Positions 11,240-22,951 of a stretch of 32,793 nucleotides of DNA are shown here, piece by piece; position 1 is the stretch's first letter, and each line of letters opens with the position of its first letter. Both the position numbers and the translations under genes were made by a program. A model generated the notes under the pieces. It had not been told where the DNA came from, searched no databases, and worked only from the letters and a program-made list of their open reading frames with translations. The stretch comes from Entrophospora sp. SA101. Lineage: Eukaryota > Glomeromycota > Glomeromycetes > Entrophosporales > Entrophosporaceae. The DNA lies in assembly GCA_958430865.1 (NCBI GenBank), contig CAUDNR010003702.1, forward strand, positions 33,942 to 66,734, read 5' to 3'.

Positions 11240-14200
11240 TTATTCGTCTTCAATACCAGCTTTATATGATATAGGCTCGTAAATCATTACTTCGTCTGTG
11301 GCATGTGGACCCAATACTTCATCAGGCCAAGGATATTTAATTTCGATATCCGCTTGTATTTGTTCAGATAAATCTACATTTTCCAAATTATTATCAATTT
11401 CATCATCATCCATATAATTAATATAATTGGATTTATATTTATTGGTAGCATTGGTAGTAGCCTTGAAGGAATTTTCATAAGCGTCAAGATCATCCTGTGA
11501 GAATTTCTTCCATTCAATATTTGAAAAACAATCATTGACGTCATCACATGGCGGTGTTGGTGGTATTTCCCATTCTGATCCATCACCAACCTGCTCTATT
11601 ATAGTGCTATATTCATCATTATAGAATTCGTCTATATTTACAAGATGAGGCTTAGAAAGAGAAAATTTGTAAACTTCCTCCTGGAGCCAATTTTCCCAAT
11701 TGTCGATAAATGAATTTTCCAATAAAATATCATCTATATAGGCTGAATTGGTATGATCTAAAGGTTTGGTATAGTGTGGTGGAAATATTTCTGTAGAGTC
11801 TTCATCGAAACCATTGTGATGAATACCATTTGATTGATGATCATCATAATTTATAAAATAATATTTATCGTTATAAAATTTTACCAATGCTCGAAGATTT
11901 TGTTCCTGTGGCTTTTTAAACAAAGTATTGATGATAAAAAATCGTGGAATTTAATTTTAATTTATTAAAAAAGAAAAAAAAAATCATAAATATGCAAATA
12001 TTTAAAAATATGTGCTTGCCAACGCATCATCAATTTCAGCATCTACGTCAGGCGAAGAGATCCATTCATCTCTCAAGTCTGGTCGACATTTTAGGTAAAT
12101 TGCTGTGATTAATTTCATGTTATCTTTTATTTTAATTTTATAAAGAAAATTGAATTAATAATTAGTAGTTAATAATTAACTAATGGACGAAAGAAATTTG
12201 TAAGATTTATTATTCTATATAATAAACTGTATAGTTACTTTGACGCCATTTCCTTCCAATAAAGGGCATTTGATTCTTTAATACCTTTAAAGCATATAAT
12301 TCCATTGTTGGATGTGACACTTTGAGAATTTTTTTCAGAATGGCCTAAAATTTATATCATAAACAATTAAACTAAAAATTATAAAAATTATAAAAAAGAC
12401 AATTTGAAAAAAAAATTGTTTCCAACTTACGGAGGATTTATATTGTACTAATAACAAAATTCTGTGTGTCTTTTTTTTAGTTAATTTTTGGGCTATCCTT
12501 AGAAAATTTATAGCTGTAAAAAAATTTCTCCAACTAAAATCCAAATCAATAATAGTTTCAATGTTATTTTCCATGTTTATTTCATTATAACCTTCAACAC
12601 TGTTGTAGTTTGATTGAACCTCATCAACATCATTAATCTCATCAAGATTTAAATTTCCATTTTTTTCTGATCGCCCTTGGACCTTTGATGATGGCGATGA
12701 GCATTCAGAATAATTGTTGTTACCGGTGAAATTAAAGTTATCTATTGAATTATTTTCTAATGTTTGGATAGGATTATCTTTTACTTTACGACAATAATGA
12801 AAAAAACTTGCAAATCAAAAAAAAATTTTCAAAAAGTTAATATTAAAATTTTTTCTAATGAATAAATTAAATAGTAAAATGCAATAAAAATTGATAAACT
12901 TAAGGTGATTTTTACTTTAAATCTTCTACTTCATTCTTAGCTTTGATGGATACACTTATATCTTGTAAGCCAAACATTTTTAATATGAGAAGCAGGCAAT
13001 TTGAATCAATCAATAATTGTGAAAGATATTCAAATTTTAATACGTCTTTAATGTTATAAATATCGAAATGTTAATAAACATTAAAGATAAAAAAATTCAA
13101 TGAAAGAAGGTAATAGTTTGATTTTTCCTCAAAATTTGTAATGTATTAAAAAGGATACGAGATACTTTTAAATGTTTAAGAATCAATAATAAGATTGCCG
13201 ATACAGCTTTAGAGGTAATTTCTCGGTGTCTTATGATATCAACTTCTTCAACATTATTACCATTTGTAAATGTTTGAGTATTTGGATTGTTCTCGACATT
13301 AGATCCTAATTAGTTTATTTAATTATTTTATTAACGTCATTATTAAATAATTATTTAAGAGTCAGTGATATCATCATTGTATTTAAATTATCATCACCAT
13401 TAAAATTATTTGTAGCATTTCCTTTTTGAGGATCGTTATTTTCAGTGCCTTTATTGTTGTTAGTATTTGATGATATTGTTGCTAATAAAAGTTTCAGAAG
13501 CACGACAACTATGTTATTCATATACGGAAGAATTGACCTCTATATGTTGATCAGTCAATGAATAATTCAATTGTCAAGAAAAAAAATATATAAATATATT
13601 TCATGATTGACAATAATTGGTTAAAATAAAGGATACATAAAGAAATTCAACTCTGCCCAATTTTTCTTTATCTTTTTGTGTAACAGAATCATTATTATCA
13701 AGAAGGGGTAAAGAAGCATCGTTATTTATAATTCCTTCCATTTCATTATAATTTGATCCATTGATATTAAAATCAGGGTGATTTAGTTTCATTTCTTCCT
13801 TAATTTTCCGAGATTGGATCGCTGATAGACTTGTGTACATGAATTTTAAATATAGATCACCAGCCTCCATAATTGATTTTGGTATAGTTGGCTCAGATTT
13901 TGAAAATGGAAAAATGAAAGGTTGTCTTTGATTTGTTTGAAACTGTTGTTTGCGTGATTTTGTTGATGAACTGTTGTTAGCGTTGGAATTATTGTTGTTG
14001 TTTTGTGTCGACATTTCGCTAGAGTTACTATTGGTGCTAAAATTAATATTATTGTTGTTGTTTGTATAAAAAAAAATATTCGAGGATTCTTTTTGTGCAG
14101 AAAATGGAGGTGGTGCATATGTTGGGTATTTTTGAGTAGCTTCGCTTTGAAAAGTTTGATAATCAAAGGGAGTTGATTTTGTTAAAAATTCTAAAAAAAA

Positions 14201-14410
14201 AACGGACATTATTGTGTAAATATGTAGATATATAGACATAAATGTAAATATATATATCTGACCCTTATTGTTATTTACTGGAGGTAATCCATTAAGCATT
14301 CTCATAGTATCCTTTTTTTTTTTAATATCATCTACTCCTCCTAAACTTGCCAAGATAACTTTCCACAATAAAAGTAACAACTTTAAGAAAATTCAAAATA
14401 TGTTATTATC

Positions 14411-14454
<44 letters not shown>

Positions 14455-15730
14455 TTAATTCTTGACATATGTATATATATTATTTCTCAATAACCTTTTT
14501 CACAGGATATCCTTTAACATTTTTGTCTTTTTCTCTCAAAGAAGCAACAGTCTCAAAAAGAAAAACTGTCATTGGAGGATCAAGGTCAACTAGTTTTAAC
14601 AATTTATAATTGTTAATAAATTTCAATAATAATAATAACAAATCACATTAACTTATTATCATTAAATCAATAATAGACAAACTTAATTCATTCCCAAAAT
14701 TTTCATCAGAAAGATTAACTTCAACTAGCATGTATATTAATGTTAAATAAAACCCAATTTCAGTGTTTACATCATCTATGTATGCTTGTCTATCGGTGAC
14801 ATTATCCAAACGACTAAAAGAAAAAGATTGTTAATTAATTAACATATATATTTTTAGATACTAAATCACATAAAATACCTATAATAATCATGTGCGCGAC
14901 AAGTCATTTTCAATGCTTGAAAGTATGATAAAAGAGCGCCAGATTTCCACAAAAGTTTATTGTTTTCAATGATTATTTCAATATGATGTTCTTTTGATGA
15001 TGTCTCACCAAACACACCTAGAAAATATAATAAAAAAATTATATTATGATTTTCAAAAATAAATTAATTGACAATGAATACAATATAACAATTACCTTGT
15101 GCAATATATAATAGTTGTTTAGCTGCTGAAAGTCTTTTAGTTGGATCTTTAAAATCCAATATTTCCAACAAATACTCTATATATGTACGACGCTCAGATA
15201 TTGTACTAGGGATCCAAGCTAATTGTTAAATAATTAAAATCAATTCAAGATTCCCATGAAAATTATAAAAACTGATATCCAAATATCCGATAATTTACAA
15301 TCTTTAAACCCATCTTCAAACTCTTTTTTATTATCGAGGCATTGTCGAATTTCAACATAACTATAGAATTCATCAATTTCATTAGAGATGACATCACAGT
15401 CAGAATAGTTGAACCCGAATTCCTTCGTCTAAATAATATACGAAGAAATAAATATAATTTATTAAAAATGTTATTATCGTACCAAAGAATTCAAAAGAAC
15501 TATATAAATTATAATATAGTAGAAAGGTAATAAAATAAAGGTTTAATGACTAATTGATTGGAAAAAACAGTATAAAAACGCGTAAGTAAAATCTGCATTC
15601 TATATATACAAGTTACCTTTTGTTTATTTGGAAATTGTTTGACAATTTTTCTTAATTGACCTAATGTAAGCGAATCAGCAGCAGTGTCACAATCGGTTTG
15701 TTCTTTTGAAGACTCTATAAAATCAGTCAT
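11240..15730 (-). CDS. FAR11: STRIPAK scaffold subunit, STRIP1/2-Far11-HAM-2 family (15 exons, 1024 aa)
   Basis: Exons in reading order: 15730-15617, 15428-15299, 15218-15096, 15017-14879, 14813-14683, 14589-14495, 14380-14263, 14190-13637, 13539-13398, 13305-13159, 13045-12916, 12806-12431, 12344-12239, 12123-12020, 11905-11240. All phases agree and total 3075 nt. Similarity to animal STRIP1 runs along the length: DEFYSYVEIR, RLSAAKQLLYIAQG, TLIYMLVEV, LLLLWKVILASLGG, ILPYM...VLLKLLLA, RHREITSKAVSAILLLILKH, WRNFFTAINFLRIAQKLTK, GRKWRQNNMKLITAIYLK and a final NWENWLQEEV. This covers the N1221 and DUF3402 regions. Residues 327-359 are an Asn/Ser-rich insert. STRIP proteins hold together the STRIPAK complex (PP2A, striatin, GCK kinases), which in filamentous fungi controls hyphal fusion and development. 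The last intron appears to use a GC donor. The frame is open upstream of ATG 15730, but that sequence looks like AT-rich 5' UTR. Confidence 0.9.
14381..14494 (-). repeat. (TTA)n microsatellite inside a STRIP intron
   Basis: The 114-bp intron between exons 6 and 7 of the STRIP gene holds an almost pure TTA/ATT run at about 14401-14453 (one CG interruption). It explains the Leu-rich frame visible on the plus strand. It is likely length-polymorphic. Confidence 0.9.
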
Positions 15731-16781
15731 TTTTAATTTAAAGCCAGTATAAGTAAAAATTGTAAAGTTAAGGAATCTGTTTAAGCCTAATTTATTTTGA
15801 CAAAAAAATTTTATAAAATTCACAAGAAATTGTATTACATACGTAAATTTACTTCCATTAATGGACAAAAAATTAATTAATAATTTTTTCATATGAATTT
15901 ATATTTCATATTTAGTTAACTTGTATATATATATATATATATACATACATTTAAATATTATCTACAAAAGAAAGCTCTTTAAAAACATACTAAATAAAAC
16001 CAAATTAAATTGTTGTAATATAAAATAATAGTAGTATCAATAATTTATTTCAATTGTTTCAGAACTCGGAATCTGGATTATCAGCCAATTTGATTTTAAA
16101 GCATATTTAAATTTAGGCCCAGTTGCTCCTCCAGTATAATTCCCGCCAGCATTTTAAATCCTTTACCTGGATATTGTGGCCGGGCCATTAAGGATTCACC
16201 GGATAATCGATGAATATCATTCGGCGGATACAACCACTAACAGTGACTGATTTTAATATATGATCGAAGGACACCGGGTAATTATAAATGAACTATCATC
16301 CCAACAAACCTTAGTGATTGATTTTTCATGATTCTAATGCTTCAACAATAAAGAATTTTAGCATTCTTCTTTTTCTCTCTGTTTACTATTTTATCACTTT
16401 TAAAACTTCAAAATTAAAACTCACAAACACCTGCACCTAAACATATCTCATGTACTATGTAAAAGTCGTTCTACGTACCAATGTTGGCCAACCTATATAT
16501 ACGTGTTCTGATTTAGACACTAAAGACAGCTCAGGCACATTATTTAATATCGCCATCACGTGCAGTTAACTTCAAAGTTAAAAATATCAAGTTAACAATT
16601 GATTTTTCATTTTATAATAAAAGAATAGTATAATTTGTAAAAGAAGAGAGAGACATTTTTATTTTGAAAGAAAAAAGCTTTAATAAGTTGTTTCATAATT
16701 ATAATATGGTGCGCGAAGTCTATAACCACCATTTACTGTGCCACACTGCCAAATTTCACCAAAAACTCAAAAACCAAAATT
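15731..16781. other. 5' flank of the STRIP gene up to the assembly gap
   Basis: The promoter of the minus-strand STRIP gene must lie here. A (TA)n run lies at about 15922-15951. Positions 16060-16300 are less AT-rich, with several CCGG-containing words (GGCCGGGCCATT, CACCGGATAATCG, CACCGGGTAATT) suggesting an old element, but I found no matching ends. There is no gene. Confidence 0.45.
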
Positions 16782-16791
16782 NNNNNNNNNN
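16782..16791. other. Assembly gap (10 N)
   Basis: Ten N. The sequence to its right restarts exactly with the first bases of the window, so the join is a scaffold join of uncertain true spacing. Any ORF drawn across it is an artefact. Confidence 0.99.
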
Positions 16792-19203
16792 GTGCCAGTC
16801 AATCTTGATCCCGGCATAAGTTTTATTTCCTTATGTTTTTTCAGAAATGAGAATGATTTTGATTGGTTATCCATTATACTGACATGTTGTTATAACCGAA
16901 TAAATTCTATATTTCTAAAAAAAGTTGACAAATTATGTCATTATACTAGTATAACGAGATAAATAATAGATGTCATTTAATTTCGTCATTCGTAATTGAT
17001 TTCGTCACGCGTAATTGATTTCGTAATTAATTTCGTAATTACGTATTACGTATTACGTTTTTGGCAAAATAATTACCATAGCATGTATAGACAGTAACAC
17101 GGCAATTTTCTTTTTTTTATCAGTGAACATTTTTAGACTTACTTTCTCATTGTATACAAGTAAAATACATTCCATTTAAAAAGCTTTACGAAAGAACAAC
17201 AGATATCAATAAAAACCTCTGCATCGAACTACCCCAAAAAAATAAAATAAAATCCTCCAATCAGGGATTTAAATGTTTTGGTTGACTTGGTAAACCAGAT
17301 ATTAATAATAATATCGGGAGTTTCATATTATTATTGCAAAATAACTTAACTGATATTATAAAAACTTTCATAAATTATTTACACAGTAATTTGATAATAA
17401 TAAAAACTTTCGTAAATTTTTCATTTGATAACAATTACCATAGATAAAATTAGTTTACCCTGGAACATAAAGTACTTGACGATCTTATCTATCTGATCAT
17501 GTATCACGTTACTAATATTAATATAAGAAATGTTCGAGTTTAAATAGTAAATGAGTGTGTGTGAACTGAATTTGTGTTCAGTAAAGCTCTTTGGAAACAC
17601 CTTATGAAACAAAGGAGAGATTGGGGCATATACACAAGAAAAATATAAAGATTGAAAATTAAAGAATATATGTTTACTTTATATGAGCCTTTAAAGCAAT
17701 TTCTTATGTTAACTAATTTTTTATATTGTGCAACGTAACTTTACAATACACGGCAAACATTCTGGAATAGGATCTCCGGAGCAATGGGATCTGTATAACG
17801 TTTCGTGTAGCAAAAGAAAAAAGGAAATGACGTAACTGAAAAAAAAAAAAACTCGTTTCTCATTAAAACACCAAGTCAAGTTTTTATATTTATTATTTTA
17901 TATAATGTCGCAATATAAATTATTATTATCATCATTATCACCAGAAAGAAGGAAATTTGTATTTAAAATTAATGCTGAAATGCATAATAATGCTCTAGTT
18001 AATTCTGAAAGAGAAAATAGAAAGGATTATTTTTTTTCGTTAGTCAATAAAAACAAGGAGCTTTCTGAAAATGAAAAAAAATATTGCAAGGAAAGGTTTA
18101 TTTATGACTTTGAATTAACAAATGCAAGAAATAAAAAAGGCAAATCAAAAGAATGTAACAAATGTAACTTGACAAAATATTCTGATAGATTCTGTGAAGG
18201 TTGTATTAGTTTACAATTACAGAGTCTTTTCACTACCTGGACGTCTGGAAACGACATAGTTGATAACTTTATTCAACAATGTCAAATGAAATCATCTCTA
18301 CCAGATGGTATTTTAGAATGGATACCTTTTGAACAATTTGAGGATATAACAAAGTTAACTGAAGGTGGATTTAGTTCAATTTATACTGCTATATGGACAA
18401 GAGGAAGTATTGATGATTATGATGAGAATAAAAAGGAATTTAGTTATTTTGGAGTACAAGGTGTAGTATTAAAAAATTTAAATGGCTCAAGTAATCTAGG
18501 AAAAAGCTTTTTTGATGAGGTTGGTAGTTGTCACTTAAAACAATACTGTATTATATAATATTGATTGATTTTATATTTATTTTCAGGCAATGAATCATTG
18601 TAAAATTAAATCACAAATGATTATTCCTTGTTATGGAATAACTAAATTCTCAAATAATGGAAATTATGCAATGGTTTTACCTTATTTATCAGATGGAAGT
18701 TTAAGGGATTTTTTGCAAAAAAATCATTTAAACTTAACATTAAAAAACAGAATTATAATCATTGATTATCTATGTGATGCATTACATCAAATACATGAAA
18801 AAGGCTTAATCCATTGTGATTTACATAGTGGTAATGTATTGTTGCAAGGAGGTGGTTGTTATATTTCAGATTTAGGATTATGTGGACCAGTTGATAGAGA
18901 ATCATCAGATCAATTGTATGGAATTGTATCATATATTGCACCTGAACTACTTAGAGGCAAAATTAATATAAAGAACACAAAAGAATCAGATATCTATAGC
19001 GTTGGGATGTTAATGTGGGAAATATTTGCAGGACACCCACCATTTGATAATAGAGGTCACAATCACCATTTAATTTTTGATATATGCGCGGAAGGTTTAC
19101 GACCACCAATATTACCAGGAATGCCTGATGATTATGTGCAAATGATGCAGAGGTGTTGGGATGTGGATCCATCAAAAAGACCAACTAGTAGAGAGCTTTA
19201 TGA
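16792..19203 (+). repeat. Segmental duplicate, right copy (pairs with 1-2412)
   Basis: Starts at the gap edge and matches 1-2412 at a 16791-bp offset, including the non-coding 5' flank, exon 1, intron and most of exon 2. The match ends at 19203, within the kinase C-lobe codons. Confidence 0.93.
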
Positions 19204-19534
19204 TTTTTCTGAAATCAAACTTGAAGAAATTATTAAAAATGAAAGTTTAAAAAATAATAATAATAATAATAGTTTAATAAAAAGATTATTCAAGTTTTCT
19301 AAAATCAAAAAACAAGAAATTGATTTTAATAATAATGGTAGCAGCAGCAATGGTGGTAGCAGTGGTAGTAATTCACAACAAATACACAAATCACACCCAG
19401 GTGCATATCATACAAGTAGAATATTAGATGAAGAGATTGCTAAATCTAAAAGCTTAAAAATTTATACAAGTAATGATAGTTCGTTAAATGATCTTGATTT
19501 TAACTCTTTTCTCTTAAATGTTGAAGGTGAATAA
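17905..19534 (+). CDS. Tyrosine-kinase-like protein kinase, copy 2 (2 exons, 520 aa)
   Basis: Exons 17905-18519 and 18587-19534, with the same splice sites as copy 1. Zinc-ribbon leader, WTSGN, N-lobe, HCDLHSGN loop, DLG and APE are the same as in copy 1 up to the SRELY residues at the end of the kinase domain. The tail then differs: it is about ten residues longer, has an Asn run and a Ser/Gly-rich insert (NNGSSSNGGSSGSNS), and ends in a related NVEGE. Tails alone therefore distinguish the products. The kinase domain is complete. The minus-strand frames over the same region are shadows. Confidence 0.85.
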
Positions 19535-20290
19535 AAATTTCATTATTAATTAATTGGAAATTACCATCCATTAATTATTACTAACGATATTATTAATAAA
19601 CATTAGATTCTAGTAATAATAGTAAAAGAAAAGATGTGATGAATGACTAATTTAATCTCCATTGTAAATTTACTTTTATTTTATCCTTATTTTTATTATA
19701 TTTTGGAATTAAACTTTTTACAATTTTTTTTTAATTCTTATTAAATGGTAATAATTCGGTGCTTGTCAATTAATTAGTTTATGAATTTACTCTTTCTTGT
19801 ACCTAGAGCACGCTTAATGGTATCAGACAACTGTAAATAATCAGATGGCGCTACAAAGTTCCTTTTATTTAATTGCTTATTTCAGTCATTTACATTTATT
19901 GACCGATTGCAAACTCGTTTTGTTTTGCTTGCAAATCAATTTAAGTAACTTGTTTAACAGTCTTACTTTAATGATTACAATAATACTACCAGTATTTCCA
20001 ATTAATCTTTAGATGATACTTTGTTAACACCCATTGGTTAGCTAACGTTAGTCGTAGCCTTTGCTTACTCACTATAGCAAATTACATTATTACTTGTTGT
20101 TAACACTCACTAGTTAACCAATGTTAGTCCTAACCTTACTTGCTTGCTCACTAAAGTAAATAAATGCTTTTTACCAAACTTCCACAATTGGTGCCTTTTG
20201 CCAAGGCACTAACTACACTGTAGTTTTATAAAAGTGCTTTAAACAAAGAAAACAAAGACAATGTTTTTTTATTTTATTAGAATGTTAATT
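19535..20290 (+). other. 3' flank of kinase copy 2, homologous to copy 1 flank
   Basis: Matches 2714-3660 in diverged blocks. It contains the empty TA site (19771-19772) for the MITE at 3061-3244. A block at 20028-20060 (TAACACCCATTGGTTAGC) is loosely repeated at 20101-20130 (TAACACTCACTAGTTAACC), suggesting a short local duplication. Confidence 0.7.
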
Positions 20291-20690
20291 ATCAATTATT
20301 TTCCTCTGCGAGTACCTGAAGTTATACTTTTCAGAAATTATCTTTAATGAAATTTTCATTGATCACTATAATAAAGATAAAGATAAAGATGAGTTTACTA
20401 TTGCAAAGTAACTTAATCAATCAAGCAAAGAGTAGTGTTATTGTAACCGTAAACGTAAAAACTGTTAAACAAGCTGCTTTAAGTTGTTTTGTAAAATGAG
20501 CCAAAGCGAGTTTGCAATCGGCCAATAAATATAAACAAGGGTAAATGACTGAAATAAATCAGTCGCAAGTAAATAAAAAGAAGTTTTGGAAAAGAGCCAT
20601 GTCTATTTATTTACAATTATCTGGTATCATTGAGTGTGCTTACATATTTTCCGGGTACAAGAAAGAGGCAGTAGGTGAGAAGCAAAGTAA
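19785..20690. repeat. Large imperfect inverted repeat (fold-back) downstream of kinase copy 2
   Basis: The left arm is about 19785-19990. The right arm, about 20430-20680 read in reverse complement, matches it in order: TCTTGTACC, then ATGATACCAGATAA-like, then TTATTTCAGTCATTTAC, then GACCGATTGCAAACTCG-like, then CTTGTTTAACAGT. The arms are about 200-250 bp and the spacer about 440 bp. The right arm is also closer in places to the flank of kinase copy 1 (GTTTATATTTATTGGCC), so three related versions exist in the window. Confidence 0.7.
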
Positions 20691-20875
20691 ATTCCTAAAT
20701 TAATCAATTGAATTATGGTGTGTTGATCGATTGCAATTGACTGGCAAGAGTAGCCCAAAGGTTAAATCATCGTCGGCCATACTTGTTAAATAATCTGTGA
20801 AGCTAACATGATCGCACAAATCCAAACCTTTATAACTTTTTAGATCATTAAAGATATCCAAGTAAATTTACATTC
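20691..20875 (-). pseudogene. Possible coding fragment, unrecognised
   Basis: The minus strand is open for about 55 codons with non-simple composition (LDIFNDLKSYKGLDLCDHV, then FTDYLTSMADDDLTFGLLL). It opens right after a stop, has no start codon in a sensible place, and ends in a stop near the inverted repeat arm. It looks more like protein than the surrounding AT-rich frames but I cannot name a family; an exon relic is possible. Confidence 0.25.
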
Positions 20876-21032
20876 GTTGCTTTATTCATTTTTTCTTGGT
20901 ATTATTAATTAGGGAATAAATGCTGAGAACATGACCCATGAAAAAAATAAAATAAAATGGGAAGTTGCATACCGATCATTTTCACTTATTCGTTTATTCA
21001 TTTTTCACTAAATCAATTGATTGACTGATTGA

Positions 21033-21727
21033 TTAACTTACAACATTTGGTACATATTGATATTCTATTAAAGAAATATTTTCGTCTACATTTGGATTTA
21101 GATTTTCTAATATTGATAAATCCTTATCAACAATCATTGCATTATTGTCTATCAATTTAATTTCTGAATTGGCATTTCTATCAATCACTATTCGCATAAA
21201 TCCACGAAACATTTCTACACGAGCATTGTGAATTAAAACTATTGAATTTGGTTCAAGTAATGAGATTTGTTCTATAAATTTGCAAGTTATCGTTTGTCAT
21301 TATCATGGTTTTTCTTTTTGAAAAGATGAAATTATGCCAAATAGATAAAAAATAATTTGTTACCATTAAAAGCTTTTACAATAATACAACCAGAAGAATC
21401 TCCTACTAGAAACTCTGCTACTTTAATCTTTGACCATGCTTTATAAAATATAAATGAATATATTTGTTAATATATATATATATATATAATAATGTTATGT
21501 GTGTAAATTGTAATAAATAAGTTTGCTCACTTAAATAGTCATCAGTTTCACCAGACATTATTTGCGATATAACTTTTACTCGTAAATTAACCTGATATTG
21601 GTCAGGTTTTAATTTCATTACTTCATTGTCTATTAAATTGATAATTAATCAATTATCAATTTATTAGAAACATTGAAAATAATAATAATAAAAAAAGAAA
21701 CATACATGATATTGGAGAAGTAGTCAT
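21033..21727 (-). CDS. OB-fold single-strand nucleic-acid-binding protein, At4g28440/SOSS-B-like (4 exons, 144 aa)
   Basis: Exons in reading order: 21727-21706 (donor GTATGT), 21629-21531, 21438-21364, 21271-21033; each junction is phase 1 and the lengths total 435 nt. The product has KLKPDQYQVNLRVKVIS (first OB strand), KIKVAEFLVGDSSGCIIVKA, LLEPNSIVLIHNARVEMFRG and ends near ISLIEYQYV. This order, including the AEFLVGD and NARVEMF...MRI motifs and total length, matches small eukaryotic OB-fold proteins of the At4g28440-like type, related to SOSS-B/NABP single-strand DNA-binding proteins. A role in nucleic-acid binding is inferred from the fold only. Exon 1 is tiny (seven codons), and its start was chosen because splicing gives an uninterrupted frame. 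It is divergent from NDUFV2 with 78 bp between starts. Confidence 0.82.
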
Positions 21728-21805
21728 TGGTTTAAATAAAAAAAAATTTTGATAAATACAATGTTGTACAAAATGACAATTTTTTGAAGATTTTTATTTT
21801 TTAAG
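21728..21805. promoter_or_regulatory. 78-bp bidirectional promoter interval
   Basis: Only 78 bp separate the start codon of the OB-fold gene (minus, 21727) from that of NDUFV2 (plus, 21806). It is A/T-rich with A-runs and T-runs on opposite sides and a TGTTGTACAAAATGACAA core. Both genes must share this stretch or use promoters overlapping the other gene's 5' end. Start sites cannot be read from sequence. Confidence 0.65.
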
Positions 21806-22951
21806 ATGATACCAATACCAAGAAATTTCTATAGAATCTTTGCTAGGTCTGCTACTACATTTACCAATGTTAAAATTAATAATGTAGTCAAAATTACAAC
21901 AACAAAAGGTGCGCCAATTGTTGGCACGGGAATATTTCAAAGAAAGAATTTTCATTCCTCAACAAAAAATAAATCAGATAAATTATTTATAGTAAATTTT
22001 TTAATAATAATTATCATCATCAATTTAAATTTTTTTTCAAACACATCATATCATATATTATATACCAATTTTATTAATAATATAGCATCGAAATACGCCA
22101 TATAATAATCCATCAATTCCATTTGAGCTTACACCTGAAAATCTTAAACGAGCAGAAGAAATCATTAAAAGATACCCACCACAATACAAAAAAGCAGCCG
22201 TTATACCTTTGCTAGATCTTTGTCAACGTCAACTCGGTTGGACAAGTCTTTCAGTGATGAATGCTGTTGCAAAATTATTGGAAATGCCTCCAATGCGTGT
22301 ATATGAAGTTGCAACTTTTTATACAATGTTTAATAGGTAGTTAAGATAATTATTACTGTTGGTTAATATATATATTGTTTGACAAAGTATATTAAAGGGT
22401 ATTGGAAATTTAGATATAATGGATAAATATAAATATAAATATTATTTATTAGGGAACCAGTTGGTAAATATTTTCTTCAATTATGCACAACAACACCATG
22501 TGAATTATGCGGAGCGAATGAAATTTTAAAAACAATTGAAGATCATCTTAAAATCAAAGTTGGAGAGACTACATCCGATAAATTATTTACATTGGTAGAG
22601 GTTGAATGTGCAGGTGCTTGTGTTAATGCTCCTGTTTTGGCCATTAATGATGACTATTATGTATGATTTTAATTTTATTTATTTCGTGTAGAATTTTATG
22701 GAAAAAATCAAAAATTTTTTTTTTTTAAAATAAAATAAATAATAATCTTTGTTATTTATTATTCAAAAAAATAATTCTAGGAGGATTTGACGCCAGAAAC
22801 AACAATCAAGATTCTTGATGAAATAAAATCTGGAAAGTTACCTAAACATGGACCGCAAACAGGTCGTCATACCTGTGAACCAAAAACGGGCCTAACCACT
22901 TTAACAAGCGAACCTTATGGACCTGGTTTTGGTGTTAGATCAGATTTATAA
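21806..22951 (+). CDS. NDUFV2: NADH:ubiquinone oxidoreductase 24-kDa subunit, mitochondrial complex I (4 exons, 271 aa)
   Basis: Exons 21806-21991, 22086-22336, 22453-22660 and 22781-22951; phases agree (816 nt). The first about 50 residues are basic and rich in Ser/Thr/Phe without acidic residues at the start ([15 protein letters not shown]), as expected for a mitochondrial presequence. Then come HRNTPYNNP, a [17 protein letters not shown] block, CTTTPC (C157, C162) and [10 protein letters not shown] (C198, C202), which give the four ligands of the [2Fe-2S] cluster N1a, and a GPGFGVR C-terminus. Length and motif order fit the NDUFV2/NuoE family, which sits in the matrix arm next to the NADH-binding subunit. 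The apparent run-on of exon 1 (to 22105) is intron. Confidence 0.95.

Noticed and set aside
13846..14166. Second minus-strand frame over STRIP exon 8, and the plus-strand frame at 14268-14465
   Set aside because: Both are shadows of the STRIP exons and of the (TTA)n intron; the frame with STRIP1 similarity and consistent splicing is the real one.
15731..15892. Extension of the STRIP protein upstream of ATG 15730
   Set aside because: The frame is open but encodes a hydrophobic AT-driven stretch unlike STRIP N-termini; ATG 15730 begins the acidic segment expected before the conserved region.
16738..16962. ORF running across the N gap
   Set aside because: It spans undefined bases and a scaffold join.
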